A stretch of DNA of 64,000 nt from Solirubrobacteraceae bacterium (GCA_023230855.1 JALNWQ010000003.1:124001-188000), one strand, 5' to 3'; counted from the first letter of the stretch, positions 43,739 through 52,967 are shown. Notes: generated by a model from the letters alone, not told the origin. A program made the numbers and translations.

Positions 43739-44368
43739 CCCACGCCGTCCCCGTCGCCCGCCGCCCACGCCGAGCTGCACCGCCTGGCCCGCCGGCTCGG
43801 CGTCGACGTCGGCGACCTGGCGGTCCTGCGTGACGCCCCGGTCGACGCGCTGCGGGAGCTGCGCGTGCGGGCGTCGGACGACCTCGACGCGCACGGCGAG
43901 GCGGGGCTGCGCCGGCTCGCCGCGTTGGCGCGCCGGTTGCCCGGCCCGATCGCCGCGGTCGTCGCCGAGCGCGCGCTGGGCCCCGCGCTCTGCGCCCGCG
44001 CCGCCCCGTACATGGACGCGACCGCGGTCGGCAACCTCGTCCCGCGGATGAGCCTCGAGTTCCTCACCGGGGTCGTCCTGACGATGGAGACCCGCCGGAT
44101 CGTGCACCTGCTCGCGGTGATCCCCGACGACACGCTCGCCGACGTCTCGGTCGAGCTCGAGCGGCGCGAGGCCTGGATGACGATCGGCGACATCACCGGG
44201 CACCTCGATCCCGGACCGCTACGGGTCGCGCTGGCGGCGATCACCGACAACAGCGTCCTGCAGGCTCTGCCGTGGATCGAGGACGAGGCGACGGTCACCC
44301 GGGTCGCCGACGCCCTGGCGCCGGACCGGGCGGCCCTACGGCGCACGATGTCGGACCGGACCGCCTGA
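43730..44368 (+). CDS. helical protein of unknown function (212 aa)
   Basis: Ala/Leu/Arg-rich, probably all-helical cytosolic protein, same strand as the 70-aa gene. MTIGDITGHLDPGPLRVALAAI and TRRIVHLLAVIPDDTLADVSVEL look like successive helical repeats, loosely like MgtE-N/FliG-type units, but no family is claimed. The ATG lies inside the third copy of the duplicated junction. Followed by a 280-bp gap with no gene; a TTGACG at about 44528 could be a -35 for the aldehyde dehydrogenase. Confidence 0.65.
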   Translation: MSAPTPSPSPAAHAELHRLARRLGVDVGDLAVLRDAPVDALRELRVRASDDLDAHGEAGLRRLAALARRLPGPIAAVVAERALGPALCARAAPYMDATAVGNLVPRMSLEFLTGVVLTMETRRIVHLLAVIPDDTLADVSVELERREAWMTIGDITGHLDPGPLRVALAAITDNSVLQALPWIEDEATVTRVADALAPDRAALRRTMSDRTA

Positions 44369-44648
44369 CGTTCGTCCCCGAGGACGAGGACGGCGCAGCC
44401 GCGACGCCGACCCGCTCGGACCCACCACGCCGCGGCGCACCGTGACCGGCCGCCGCCCCCGACGACGGCGTCGCAGGCGCCGCCCCGCCGGGCACCCCAC
44501 CGCCGCGCGCACCCGCGACCCACCCGTAGTTGACGCCAGCGTCATCTTCGGGGAGTCTTGCCGTGGGACCGGTCCCGCCACCGGCCGGTCCGGGACCCCG
44601 CGGCCGTCCGCGCGCCGCGACGACACGACACCACCGCGAGGCGCACCG

Positions 44649-46211
44649 ATGCTCGATCCCGCCGTCCTGACCGACGCTCCCACCGACGACCGGGCCGACG
44701 CCGCCGTCGAGCACGCGGTCGAGAACCCCGCCGACGGCTCGGTCGCCGGCCGCATCACCTACGCGACCCCCGACGAGGTCGACGCCGTCGCCGCCCGACT
44801 GCGCGCCGCCCAGCCCGCCTGGCAGCAGATCGGCCCGCGCCGTCGCGGCGCGATCCTCGCCCGCTACTCGCAGTGGCTCGACGACCACCGCGAGCGGCTC
44901 GAGGCGCTGCTCGTGTCCGAGACCGGCAAGTCCGCCGGCGACGCGTCGATCGAGATCCCGATGGTGCAGGGCATCATCACGTACTACGGCGGGCACGCCG
45001 AGGCGTTCCTCGCGCCCGAGCGGCGCGGCGCGTCCTCGGCGCTCACCGCGGCGAAGAAGGTCACCGTCGAGTGGCACCCCCGCCGGCTCGTCGGGATCAT
45101 CGCCCCCTGGAACTACCCGCTCGCCAACGCCCTGATGGACGCGATCCCCGCGCTGACCGCCGGGTGCGCGGTGCTCCTCAAGCCGTCCGAGGTCACGCCG
45201 CTGGTGGCCGCCGAGCTCGCGCGCGGCTGGAGCGAGATCGGGGCCCCCGACGTCTTCGCCGTCGTGCAGGGCGCCGGCGAGACCGGCGCGGCGCTCATCG
45301 ACCGCGTCGACATGGTGCAGTTCACCGGGTCGAGCCGGACCGGGGCCGCGGTCGCCGCGCAGGCCGCCGCCCGCCTCATCCCGTGCAGCCTGGAGCTCGG
45401 CGGCAAGGATCCGATGATCGTCCTGGAGGACGCCGACCTGGACCGCGCCGCCAACGGCGCGGTGTGGGGCGCGATGTTCAACGCCGGCCAGACCTGCGTG
45501 TCGGTCGAGCGGGTGTACGTCCACGAGTCGGTGTACGACGGGTTCGTCGAGCGGGTCGTCGCCGGGGTGCAGGCGCTGCGCCAGGGGGCCGGCAGCGCCG
45601 GTGATCCCGAGGTCGGCGCGCTCGCCGACGAGCGGCAGCTCGCGATCGTGCGGCGCCACGTCGACGAGGCGGTCGGCGCCGGGGCGCGCGCCCTCACCGG
45701 GGGTCGGCGCCGTCCGGGCCCGGGGACGTTCTTCGAGCCGACGGTGCTCGTCGACGTCGACCACTCGATGTCGTGCATGACCGAGGAGACGTTCGGTCCG
45801 ACGCTGCCGATCATGCCGTTCCGTGACGAGGAGGAGGCGATCCGGCTGGCGAACGACTCGCCGTACGGCCTGTCCGCCACCGTGTGGACGCGTGACGCGG
45901 CGCGGGCACGACGGATCGCGTCGCGACTCGAGGTCGGCGCGGTGAACGTCAACGACGTCATCGCCAACCTCCTGACGATGACCGCCCCGCACGGTGGCGC
46001 GAAGACGTCCGGGATCGGCCACCGGTTCGGCGGCGCGTCCGGCGTGCAGAAGTACTGTCGCGCGACCGCGGTCGTGGAGACCCGGATGGCGCCCCGCACC
46101 GAGCCGCTCTGGTACGCCGCCGGCCCGCGCACCCGCCGCACGGTCATGGCGGTCATGCGGGCCTACGCGCGCCTGGGTCGGCGGCGGCTCGCGCGCGGCG
46201 ACCGGGGCTGA
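44649..46211 (+). CDS. NAD(P)-dependent aldehyde dehydrogenase (succinate-semialdehyde type)
   Basis: 520 aa. NAD-binding WNYPLANALMDAIPALTAGC and QFTGSSRTG, catalytic Glu in LELGGKDP and Cys in NAGQTCVSVERV. Sequence layout suggests broad aliphatic or succinate-semialdehyde substrates. GAGG 8 nt before the ATG; in-frame codons upstream are low-complexity. A basic C-terminal tail (ARLGRRRLARGDR) of about 40 residues extends past the family end and includes a hydrophobic patch, so membrane contact is possible. Confidence 0.9.
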   Translation: MLDPAVLTDAPTDDRADAAVEHAVENPADGSVAGRITYATPDEVDAVAARLRAAQPAWQQIGPRRRGAILARYSQWLDDHRERLEALLVSETGKSAGDASIEIPMVQGIITYYGGHAEAFLAPERRGASSALTAAKKVTVEWHPRRLVGIIAPWNYPLANALMDAIPALTAGCAVLLKPSEVTPLVAAELARGWSEIGAPDVFAVVQGAGETGAALIDRVDMVQFTGSSRTGAAVAAQAAARLIPCSLELGGKDPMIVLEDADLDRAANGAVWGAMFNAGQTCVSVERVYVHESVYDGFVERVVAGVQALRQGAGSAGDPEVGALADERQLAIVRRHVDEAVGAGARALTGGRRRPGPGTFFEPTVLVDVDHSMSCMTEETFGPTLPIMPFRDEEEAIRLANDSPYGLSATVWTRDAARARRIASRLEVGAVNVNDVIANLLTMTAPHGGAKTSGIGHRFGGASGVQKYCRATAVVETRMAPRTEPLWYAAGPRTRRTVMAVMRAYARLGRRRLARGDRG

Positions 46212-46220
46212 GGCCGGCGG

Positions 46221-46258
46221 GTCGGACGGCGCGCCGCCACCGGCGCGAGCCGTCCGGC
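46221..46258. terminator. hairpin between convergent aldH and purE
   Basis: CGGACGGC (46223-46230) pairs with GCCGTCCG (46249-46256), with partial pairing of the GC-rich centre. Located in the 75-bp gap of a convergent pair, so it may serve both. Confidence 0.5.
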
Positions 46259-46286
46259 CCCCGACCGACCCGGCCCCGGCCCGCGA

Positions 46287-46790
46287 TCAGGCCTTGACCG
46301 ACGCCCCGCCGTCGCCGCTGTTGAGGATGCGGATCGCCAGGTGGGCGGCGTTGCGCGGGTTGTCCAGGCCGACCGACGCGACCGGGACGCCCGGGGGCAT
46401 CTGGACGACCGAGAGGATGGCGTCGAGCCCGCCGGCGGCCGACAGGCGACTCGACAGCGGCACGCCGACGACCGGCAGGTCGGTGTGGGCGGCGGCGACG
46501 CCCGGCAGCGCGGCCGACAGGCCGGCTCCGGCGATGATGACGCGCAGGCCGCGCATCCGCGCGTTCTTGCAGTAGTCCGCGACGACCTCGGGGTCGCGGT
46601 GGGCGCTCATCACCCGGATCTCGTAGGCGACGTCGTGCTCGGCGAGCACCGCGCCGGCCTTCTCCATCTCGGGCAGGTCGCTCTTGCTGCCCATGATGAT
46701 GCCGACCCGCGGCGCGTCGCCGGGGGCATCGACGGCCGCCTCGAGCCGCTGGGTCTCAGGGTCCTGCGTGGAGGTCGGGTTCTCGGGCAT
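46287..46790 (-). CDS. purE: N5-carboxyaminoimidazole ribonucleotide mutase (PurE)
   Basis: Interconverts N5-CAIR and CAIR. 167 aa; the conserved MGSKSDLPEMEKA, VMSAHRDPE and AGAGLSAALPGVAA are present, with a catalytic His in SAHR. A 28-residue N-terminal extension is acidic/Pro-rich. No purK in the window; either it lies elsewhere or a class II-type bypass operates. Confidence 0.94.
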   Translation of the reverse strand: MPENPTSTQDPETQRLEAAVDAPGDAPRVGIIMGSKSDLPEMEKAGAVLAEHDVAYEIRVMSAHRDPEVVADYCKNARMRGLRVIIAGAGLSAALPGVAAAHTDLPVVGVPLSSRLSAAGGLDAILSVVQMPPGVPVASVGLDNPRNAAHLAIRILNSGDGGASVKA

Positions 46791-46866
46791 CTGCGTCCGC
46801 TCGGTCGGGGTCGGGGTGCACCAGCCTACGGAACGGACGCGCCGGGCCGCTGACGCGCGCGACCCG

Positions 46867-48141
46867 TCAGCCCGCGAACCGCTCGACCGCGCGGGCCGCG
46901 ATGTCGGTCCGCAGCTGGCGACCGTCGAACCGGACGCCGTCGGCGGCGGCGTAGGCCGCGTCGCGGGCGGCGCCCGGCCCGTCCCCCAGCGCGGTGAGGT
47001 TCAGCACGCGCCCCCCGGCGGTGACGGTGCGGCCCTCGCCGTCCACCCCGGTCCCGGCGTGGGTGACCTCGATCGCGTCGGGCAGCGCGTCGAGGCCGGT
47101 GATGACGTCGCCCTTCGACGACGACGCCGGGTAGCCCTCGGACGCCAGGACGAGCGTCACCGCCCACGCCGGGTCCCACGTCAGGTCGACGTCGGCGAGC
47201 CCGGCGCCGCCCGCGGTGCAGCGCAGCATGAGGTCGAGCAGGTCGCTGCGCAGCCGCGGCAGCACCGCCTGCGTCTCGGGATCCCCGAACCGCGTGTTGT
47301 ACTCGAGCACCCGCACGCCGTCGGCGGTGAGCATCAGCCCCGCGTAGAGCACCCCGCGGAAGGGGGCGCCGCGGCGCGCGAGCTCGTCGACGACCGGCTG
47401 GTGGACGAGCGCCGAGATCTCGGCGGCCCGCGCGGCGTCGACGCCGACGACCGGCGAGTACGACCCCATCCCGCCGGTGTTGGGGCCCTCGTCGCCGTCG
47501 AAGATCCGCTTGTAGTCCTGGGCCGGGGCGAGCGGGATCGCGCGCTCGCCGTCGCAGACGGCCAGCAGCGAGACCTCCTCGCCGACGAGGAACTCCTCGA
47601 CCACGACGGCCGCGGCCCCGAACCGGCGGTCCTCGAGCATGTCGATGAGCGTCGCGCGCGCCATCGGCTCGTCGGTGGCGATGATGACGCCCTTGCCGGC
47701 GGCCAGCCCGTCGTACTTCAGGACGACCGGGTAGCCGGTGATCGCGGCCATGCCGTCGTCGACGGTCGTCACGGTGGCGTGCCCGGCGGTCGGGACGCCC
47801 GCGGCGAGCATGACCTCCTTGGCGAACGCCTTGGAGCCCTCCAGGCGGGCGGCGTCCGCGGTCGGCCCGAACGCCGGGATGCCGGCGGCGGTCAGCGCGT
47901 CGACGAGGCCCGCGACGAGCGGCACCTCGGGCCCGACGACGACGAGGTCGACCGCGAGGTCGCGGGCCAGGGCGACGAGCGCGTCGACGTCGTCGACCGG
48001 CACGTCGTGGAGGGTCGCGTCGGCCCCGATCCCGGGGTTGCCGGGCGCGGCGTGCAGCGCGGTCCCGGGCGACGTGCGCGCCAGGGCGCGGACGATCGCG
48101 TGCTCGCGCCCACCGGCGCCGACGACGAGGACCTCGGCCAT
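46867..48141 (-). CDS. purD: phosphoribosylamine-glycine ligase (PurD)
   Basis: GAR synthetase of the ATP-grasp fold, 424 aa: MAEVLVVGAGGREHAI at the start, LKYDGLAAGKGVIIA for ATP binding, and VLEYNTRFGDPETQ for metal binding. ATG 48141 is chosen because TACCGT lies 7 nt upstream; an ATG three codons earlier is possible. purE follows 76 bp downstream on the same strand, so the two may be cotranscribed. Confidence 0.95.
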   Translation of the reverse strand: MAEVLVVGAGGREHAIVRALARTSPGTALHAAPGNPGIGADATLHDVPVDDVDALVALARDLAVDLVVVGPEVPLVAGLVDALTAAGIPAFGPTADAARLEGSKAFAKEVMLAAGVPTAGHATVTTVDDGMAAITGYPVVLKYDGLAAGKGVIIATDEPMARATLIDMLEDRRFGAAAVVVEEFLVGEEVSLLAVCDGERAIPLAPAQDYKRIFDGDEGPNTGGMGSYSPVVGVDAARAAEISALVHQPVVDELARRGAPFRGVLYAGLMLTADGVRVLEYNTRFGDPETQAVLPRLRSDLLDLMLRCTAGGAGLADVDLTWDPAWAVTLVLASEGYPASSSKGDVITGLDALPDAIEVTHAGTGVDGEGRTVTAGGRVLNLTALGDGPGAARDAAYAAADGVRFDGRQLRTDIAARAVERFAG

Positions 48142-48148
48142 GCGCGCC

Positions 48149-48154
48149 ACGGTA
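48149..48154 (-). promoter_or_regulatory. -10 element of purD (leaderless)
   Basis: TACCGT on the minus strand, 7 nt before the ATG at 48141. Confidence 0.55.
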
Positions 48155-48174
48155 CACGCCGCGGCGCGGCGGAC

Positions 48175-48786
48175 TCAGCGCGGGCGGGCCACGACGGTCA
48201 TGTGGAACGCGGTGCGATGCTCGTCCTGCAGCTCGAACCCGCTGACCTCGAGCATCCGGCGCACCGCGCCCGGCGAGATCCCCCAGTACCAGCCGACGTA
48301 GCCCTCCGCCGGGTCCAGTCGCCGGTCGATCCCCGGGTGGACGCCGGGCTCGGGCGCGAACTCGCAGACCGTGCCGCGGCGCGGGATCGTCTCGGTGGCG
48401 AGGATGAGCGTCCGGCCGGTCAGCGCCCGCAGCCGCTCGAGCGTCAGCAGCGGGTGCGGGGCGTGGTAGAGCACCCCGGAGCACCAGACGACGTCGTGCG
48501 GGCCGACCTCGTCGACGAGCGCCGGGTCGTGCACGTCGCCGCGGACGAACCGCATCGACGATCCGCGCCGCTCGCGCTCGGCGAGGTACTCCGGCGAGGC
48601 CTCCATGACGTCGACGCCGGTCACCGCGGTCGCCCCGGCCGCCTCGGCCGCCAGCGCGATCCCGCCGTGGATCCGCCACATGCAGCCGACGTCGAGGAAC
48701 GTGCGACCGACGACGTGCTCGGCGACGAGCTCCTCGCGGGGCGGGGTCCCGCGGGACAGGCGTTGGCGGAGGCGGGCGGGCAACAC
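48175..48786 (-). CDS. SAM-dependent methyltransferase
   Basis: 203-aa class I methyltransferase. FLDVGCMWRIHGGIALAAEA is motif I (with an unusual Met-Trp after the Cys), VTGVDVMEAS motif II, DVVWCSGVLYHAPHP motif IV. The middle of the sequence resembles tRNA-wobble (CmoB-like, DUF1698) methyltransferases, but specificity is not determinable. GTG at 48786 has TACCAT 8 nt upstream. 33 bp upstream of the purD ATG with its own promoter. Confidence 0.82.
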   Translation of the reverse strand: MLPARLRQRLSRGTPPREELVAEHVVGRTFLDVGCMWRIHGGIALAAEAAGATAVTGVDVMEASPEYLAERERRGSSMRFVRGDVHDPALVDEVGPHDVVWCSGVLYHAPHPLLTLERLRALTGRTLILATETIPRRGTVCEFAPEPGVHPGIDRRLDPAEGYVGWYWGISPGAVRRMLEVSGFELQDEHRTAFHMTVVARPR

Positions 48787-48794
48787 GGTCGCCG

Positions 48795-48800
48795 ATGGTA
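48795..48800 (-). promoter_or_regulatory. -10 element of the methyltransferase gene
   Basis: TACCAT on the minus strand, 8 nt before the GTG (leaderless type). Confidence 0.45.
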
Positions 48801-48885
48801 CGGAGCGACGGGCCGGCGCCGCGATCCGGCCGGGACGACCCGAGCCGGGGCGGCGCGACGCCCCGCGCGACGCCGGCGGCTACGG

Positions 48886-50355
48886 CTACGGCTTGGTGCG
48901 GTCGGCGAACAGCGTCGCCTGGCGGAGCTTGCCGCTCACGACGGTCGCCCGGACCCAGGCGGCGGTGAACCGTCCGTCGGGCAGGGCGGCGATCGCGGCC
49001 GACCCGAAGGTGCTGCGCCGCTCCAGGAGCTGCGCGTCGTCGAGCTGGTCGAGCGTCTCGGGCTCGCCGAGGGCGCCGTCCGGCGCCCGGAACGCGGCCT
49101 GGACCGCCACGCCGCGGTCGCTGTTGGAGCCCCCGGCGGGCCGCTCGAGCTCGCGGACGAGGATGACCCCGGTCGTGCCCTTCGCGGTCGACGCGCCGTG
49201 GACGCGTCCGGCGGCGGCGATGTCGCGGGCGTCGCCGAGGCGCCCGGTCGGCCCGCCCTCCGCGACCCGCGGGATGTCGTGGGCGGTGCCGTCGGCCACG
49301 CTGCCGACCGTCTGGCTCCACGCGACGAGCGGCCGACGACGGTTGTCGACGGAGGTGACGATCGTCCCGTTGGGGGCGCGGACGAGCGCCCCGCCCCGAT
49401 CGATGATCCGGGTCTTGAACCGCTCGTCCTCGTCGTCGCGGGTGGCGGAGCGCACGACGTAGGGCTCCTTGCGCGCACTGGCGTCGTCCTGCTCGCCCCA
49501 GGCGATGACGGCCCGGCCCTTGTTGCCGACGGCGGCGCTCGCGTCGGTGAACCCCGGCCCGCCGCGACGCAGGACCTGCAGCCGTCCGAGCTTGCCCGAC
49601 CGCACGTCGAGCGGCCGCACGTACAGACGGCGCGTCTTCTCCGTCGCGCCGCGCTCGAACACGAGGACGGTGCGTCCGCCGGGACCGGTCGCGAGCGCCA
49701 GCAGCCGGCTCGACGGGGTGCCGCTGATGCGACGCGGCTTGCCGAGTCGGATCGTGCGGTCCTTCGCCCGGGCGCGGTGCCAGGCGGCGTAGACGCTCAC
49801 CGTGCCGTCGGAGCCGACGGCGCTCCAGGCCAGGACGACGTCGCCCTTGGCGGTGCCGGCGAGCCGGACCGGCTCGTCGAGGACGGCGGCGCCGACGGAG
49901 CGCAGCGCGCCGATCGCGAGCTGGTCCGGGTCGGTCGTGCCGGTCGACACGCCGATGCGGTACTTCGTGAGCTTCACCGACCGCGTGCCCCCCTTGCCGT
50001 CGGGGACGCGTCGCGTGACGGCGCCGAGCCGGTTCATCCGGCCGAAAACGGCCCGGGAGTCGCCGTAGCGGACGGGGTCGGGCAGCGCGCCGCGGAGGTT
50101 GCGCCGACCGCCGGGGCTGCCGTCGGCGGCGACGGCGAGGAACCGCGTGTTGATCGCGTTGCCGGACCCGCTGACCCGGCCGTTGACGAGGCGCGAGCCG
50201 GCGCCGTCGACGGCGAGGCCGGCGACGCCGACCGACGTGTCGAGCTCCTGCGGCTCGCCCCAGGCCGCCGACGCGACCGCGGGCGCGGCGAGGAGCGCCA
50301 CCGACGTGGCGGCGACGACGAGCGGACGACGGGGAAGGGCGGGCAGGTCGATCAA
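48886..50355 (-). CDS. secreted beta-propeller-like protein of unknown function
   Basis: 489-aa exported protein. Sec signal PLVVAATSVALLAAPAVASA-AW. The TTG at 50355 is chosen for its GGAG site 5 nt upstream; a GTG 11 codons earlier would also read through. The mature chain has repeated strand-like units beginning with VVLAWSA, TVLVFER, AVIAWGEQD, PLVAWSQ and FTAAWVR about every 50-70 residues, typical of a beta-propeller or WD-like exoprotein. No catalytic residues stand out. Similar proteins are abundant in Solirubrobacterales, but that is from memory of the group, not from a search. Confidence 0.72.
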   Translation of the reverse strand: MIDLPALPRRPLVVAATSVALLAAPAVASAAWGEPQELDTSVGVAGLAVDGAGSRLVNGRVSGSGNAINTRFLAVAADGSPGGRRNLRGALPDPVRYGDSRAVFGRMNRLGAVTRRVPDGKGGTRSVKLTKYRIGVSTGTTDPDQLAIGALRSVGAAVLDEPVRLAGTAKGDVVLAWSAVGSDGTVSVYAAWHRARAKDRTIRLGKPRRISGTPSSRLLALATGPGGRTVLVFERGATEKTRRLYVRPLDVRSGKLGRLQVLRRGGPGFTDASAAVGNKGRAVIAWGEQDDASARKEPYVVRSATRDDEDERFKTRIIDRGGALVRAPNGTIVTSVDNRRRPLVAWSQTVGSVADGTAHDIPRVAEGGPTGRLGDARDIAAAGRVHGASTAKGTTGVILVRELERPAGGSNSDRGVAVQAAFRAPDGALGEPETLDQLDDAQLLERRSTFGSAAIAALPDGRFTAAWVRATVVSGKLRQATLFADRTKP

Positions 50356-50582
50356 GGCGGCTCCGGGGCGGGAAGGGGCCACACGCGGGCCCGATCCGAA
50401 GGTAGCGGAAGCCTCGGCGCCCTCGCGCCGGTGGGCGATCGTGCCCACGTCCGCGTCGGGACGGAGCTCCGGGCGCGCGTGACGGCCGCCCGGGCGGACG
50501 CCACGGCCGCCCGGATCGGTGGTCGTGACGTCGGACCGACGGGGCGCCCGCGCGGCGGCGGGCGCGAGCCGTCGAGGCGCGG

Positions 50583-50864
50583 TCAGATGCCGGCGATGAA
50601 CTCGTCGATCGGGATCGCGGCGAGCGTCTCGTAGCTCCCGGTGCCGCGCGAGGAGAGCTCGAGCGAGATCCGGGCGATCGTCTGCTCGTCCGGCGCCTCG
50701 ACGACGTTGACGAAGTCGTACTGCCCCAGGCACGCCCACTGCGCGGTGACGGAGCCGCCGAGCGCCTCGACCTCCTTGTTCACCTCGCGGATCCGCTGCG
50801 GATTGTTCTTGATCGTCTGCACGCCGTCGGACGACAGCCGCGTCAGCAGGATGTACGTGGGCAC
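50583..50864 (-). CDS. GYD-domain protein
   Basis: 93-aa single GYD domain (PTYILLTRLSSDGVQTIKNN, then GQYDFVNVVEAPDEQTIARI). GTG 50864 has a strong GGAGGA 5 nt upstream, which decides the start over an upstream in-frame ATG at 50927. GYD proteins are small ferredoxin-like-fold proteins of largely unknown role, sometimes linked to ligand binding. Isolated on the minus strand with a long 3' gap (50356-50582) in which no gene is seen. Confidence 0.85.
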   Translation of the reverse strand: MPTYILLTRLSSDGVQTIKNNPQRIREVNKEVEALGGSVTAQWACLGQYDFVNVVEAPDEQTIARISLELSSRGTGSYETLAAIPIDEFIAGI

Positions 50865-51048
50865 AGGGTCCTCCGTGATCGGGTCTCGGGACGGGGCCGT
50901 CCCGCACCACGGTTCTATCCGATCCACCGCGACGCGTGGGTCCGCGGTGGACCCCCGACCGGTGCCCGCGGGCCGGCGCCGGACCCCGGTGGTCCCGCGT
51001 GGGGCCCGCGGCGATCCGCGGCCGCGTGCGGCGGGCGGCGGCGGCGCG

Positions 51049-51054
51049 TACGAT
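51049..51054 (+). promoter_or_regulatory. -10 element of the DUF2993 gene
   Basis: TACGAT, 7 nt before the ATG at 51062 (leaderless type). Confidence 0.5.
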
Positions 51055-51061
51055 CGTGCCG

Positions 51062-51736
51062 ATGCGCGTCGGCCAGCTCTGGCGGGACCACCCCACCGCG
51101 GTCGTCGCGACCGGGTGCGTGGTGGTGCTCCTCGTCGCCACCCAGGTCCTGTTGCCGATGATCGCGGTGCGGGTCGTGCGCGACCGGGTCGGCGATCCCG
51201 GCGCGGACGTCACGGTCAAGGCGTTCCCCGCCCTGAAGATGGCGTTCGGCCACGTCGACCGGATCACGATCGCGGCGTCGCGGATCGGCGACGGCGAGGA
51301 GGACCTGTCCGCGCGACTGGAGGAGGCCGGCAAGGTCGGCGAGATCGACGCGACGATCGGCGAGATCCCGGTCGAGGGCCTGGTGCTGCGCGACGTCCGG
51401 GCCCGGGTCGACGACGGTGCGGTCACCGCGTCGGCGTCGGTGGAGCTCGCGCAGCTCGAGGCGATGGTGCCGGGCGGCGGCGGGTTGAAGGCCCTGCCCG
51501 CCGAGGCGGACGGCAGCCCACGGTTCAGCGCGCGGGTCACGGTCCTGGGCATCACGACCGAGGTGCCGCTCGTCGTGGCCGCCCGTGACGGTCGCGTCGA
51601 GGTCGCCCCGGACCTGCCGATCGCCGGCGCGTTGCGGATCCCGGTGTTCGAGAACCCCCGGATGCGGATCGACGCGGTGAGCAGCGCCGTCGACGGCGAC
51701 GTCGTCCGACTGGACGTGCGCGGCCGGTTGCAGTAG
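51062..51736 (+). CDS. DUF2993 (LmeA-family) envelope protein
   Basis: 224-aa protein anchored by an N-terminal helix (TAVVATGCVVVLLVATQVLLP). The mature part has DVTVKAFPALKMAFGHVDRI, IGEIPVEGLVLRDVRARV and VEVAPDLPIAG, the layout of DUF2993. Mycobacterial LmeA relatives bind phosphoinositides and act in mannan maturation; here only the fold is supported. Convergent with the ubiquitin-fold protein gene, 18 bp away. Confidence 0.85.
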   Translation: MRVGQLWRDHPTAVVATGCVVVLLVATQVLLPMIAVRVVRDRVGDPGADVTVKAFPALKMAFGHVDRITIAASRIGDGEEDLSARLEEAGKVGEIDATIGEIPVEGLVLRDVRARVDDGAVTASASVELAQLEAMVPGGGGLKALPAEADGSPRFSARVTVLGITTEVPLVVAARDGRVEVAPDLPIAGALRIPVFENPRMRIDAVSSAVDGDVVRLDVRGRLQ

Positions 51737-51754
51737 CCGCGGCCGGGATGCCGC

Positions 51755-52912
51755 TCAGATCTCGTCGGGGTCGCAGCTCACGCCGCTGCTCTCGGCCATC
51801 CCGGACGACTCCCACAACCGGCAGTAGCGGCGCTTGGCGGCGGTCGCCTGCGCGTCGTAGGCGGTCTGGGCCAGGCCGGCCTCTCGCTCCTCGATCGCGG
51901 CGATCGACGCCCGGATCGCCTTGCGGAACTCGTCGACCGCCTTGATCTGGTCGACGCCGTTGGCGGTCTCGATCGCGTCGATCGCGGACAGCACCTCGAT
52001 CCGGTTGATCTTCGCGCCGCTCAGGTCGCCGGCGACGCTGAGCCGCCGTCCCTCGGCCGACAGCTCCATCGCGGACACGAGCTGCGCCGTCGCCCCGTCG
52101 TCCGGCGGCCCACCGTCGGCGGGGATCTCGTCGCCCCGCCCGTCGCCACCGTCCCCGCCGCCGTCCGGGGTGTCGCCGCGAACGGTCGGGACCGACGTCG
52201 TGTCGCCACCATCGCGTCCGTCGGGCGCGTCACCGCCGTCGGGCGCGTCCCGCCCGGACCCGTCGTCCGGGGCGTCGGCGCCGCCGGTCGTGTCGGCGGG
52301 CGGCCGGGCGTCGGTCGTGACGCCCGCCTGCGGCGCGGGCTCGTCGTCCCCGCCGGCGGCGACGAGGTAGCCCACGCCTCCCGCGGCGAGCAGCAACGCG
52401 ACGACCCCGGCCACGATGGCCCACCTCCTGCCGTCGCCCGTGCCGCCGGTTCCGTCCGCGCCCGGAGGGTCACCCGGGCGGGGCCCGGCCGCGCCGGGGG
52501 CTCCGCCGGCCCGCTGGTGGGCGGCCGGGCGGGGGGAGACGACGGTCCGCTGCCCGTCGTCCGCGGTCGCCGGACCGGCCTGGGCCTGCGCCGCGGCCGG
52601 CGGGTTGACGAGCGTCGGCTCGTCGAGCGGGGTCGGTGCGGCGGCGGCCGGCGACGGGGCTCCGCCGAGGGCGACGAGGCGCAGCGTGTCGCCGTCGACG
52701 ACCCCGGCGGAGACGAGCGCCAGGCCGTCGGGCACGATGCGCCCGGTCCGCTCGTGACGGAAGACGTAGCGGGTGGCGCCGGCCCCGGTCCCGGCGCCGG
52801 GCAGCTCGAGCATCTCGGCGAGTCGGGCCGCGATCGCCCCCGACGCGCGATCGCCGGGAACGGTCGCGTCCTCGACGATCGTGCCGGTGCTGTCGGTGAC
52901 GGTGATCTCCAC
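51755..52912 (-). CDS. ubiquitin-fold (YukD/EsaB-like) single-pass membrane protein
   Basis: 385 aa. Residues 1-82 form a ubiquitin-like domain (EITVTDSTGTIVEDATVPGD … YVFRHERTGRIVPDGLALVSAGVVDGDTLRLV), similar to the N-terminal part of type VII secretion EccD/YukD. A Pro/Ala linker is followed by one membrane helix (about 164-186), an Asp/Gly-rich linker, then a helical extracytoplasmic domain ending RYCRLW…SCDPDEI. That last domain matches the C-terminus of the kinase at 54474-56411. GTG 52912 has GAGGA 7 nt upstream. No FtsK/SpoIIIE ATPase or WXG100 gene is nearby, so a T7SS role is not supported. Confidence 0.82.
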   Translation of the reverse strand: MEITVTDSTGTIVEDATVPGDRASGAIAARLAEMLELPGAGTGAGATRYVFRHERTGRIVPDGLALVSAGVVDGDTLRLVALGGAPSPAAAAPTPLDEPTLVNPPAAAQAQAGPATADDGQRTVVSPRPAAHQRAGGAPGAAGPRPGDPPGADGTGGTGDGRRWAIVAGVVALLLAAGGVGYLVAAGGDDEPAPQAGVTTDARPPADTTGGADAPDDGSGRDAPDGGDAPDGRDGGDTTSVPTVRGDTPDGGGDGGDGRGDEIPADGGPPDDGATAQLVSAMELSAEGRRLSVAGDLSGAKINRIEVLSAIDAIETANGVDQIKAVDEFRKAIRASIAAIEEREAGLAQTAYDAQATAAKRRYCRLWESSGMAESSGVSCDPDEI

Positions 52913-52961
52913 GGAGGGGTCCTCGCTGGCGGGGATGACGGACGGCGGGGCCGTGGATCGG

Positions 52962-52967
52962 ATCGTA
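52962..52967 (-). promoter_or_regulatory. candidate -10 of the ubiquitin-fold gene
   Basis: TACGAT on the minus strand, about 50 nt upstream of the GTG, leaving room for the GAGGA ribosome-binding site. Confidence 0.35.

Noticed and set aside
46684..50634. Open frame of more than 1300 codons on the plus strand opposite purE, purD and neighbours
   Set aside because: Antisense artefact of GC-rich codon bias; the minus-strand purE and purD have full motifs, and this frame has only Arg/Gly/Asp/Val-rich composition.
51755..52912. Type VII secretion component
   Set aside because: Only the ubiquitin fold resembles EccD/YukD; no multi-pass EccD region, EccC ATPase or WXG100 gene is nearby.
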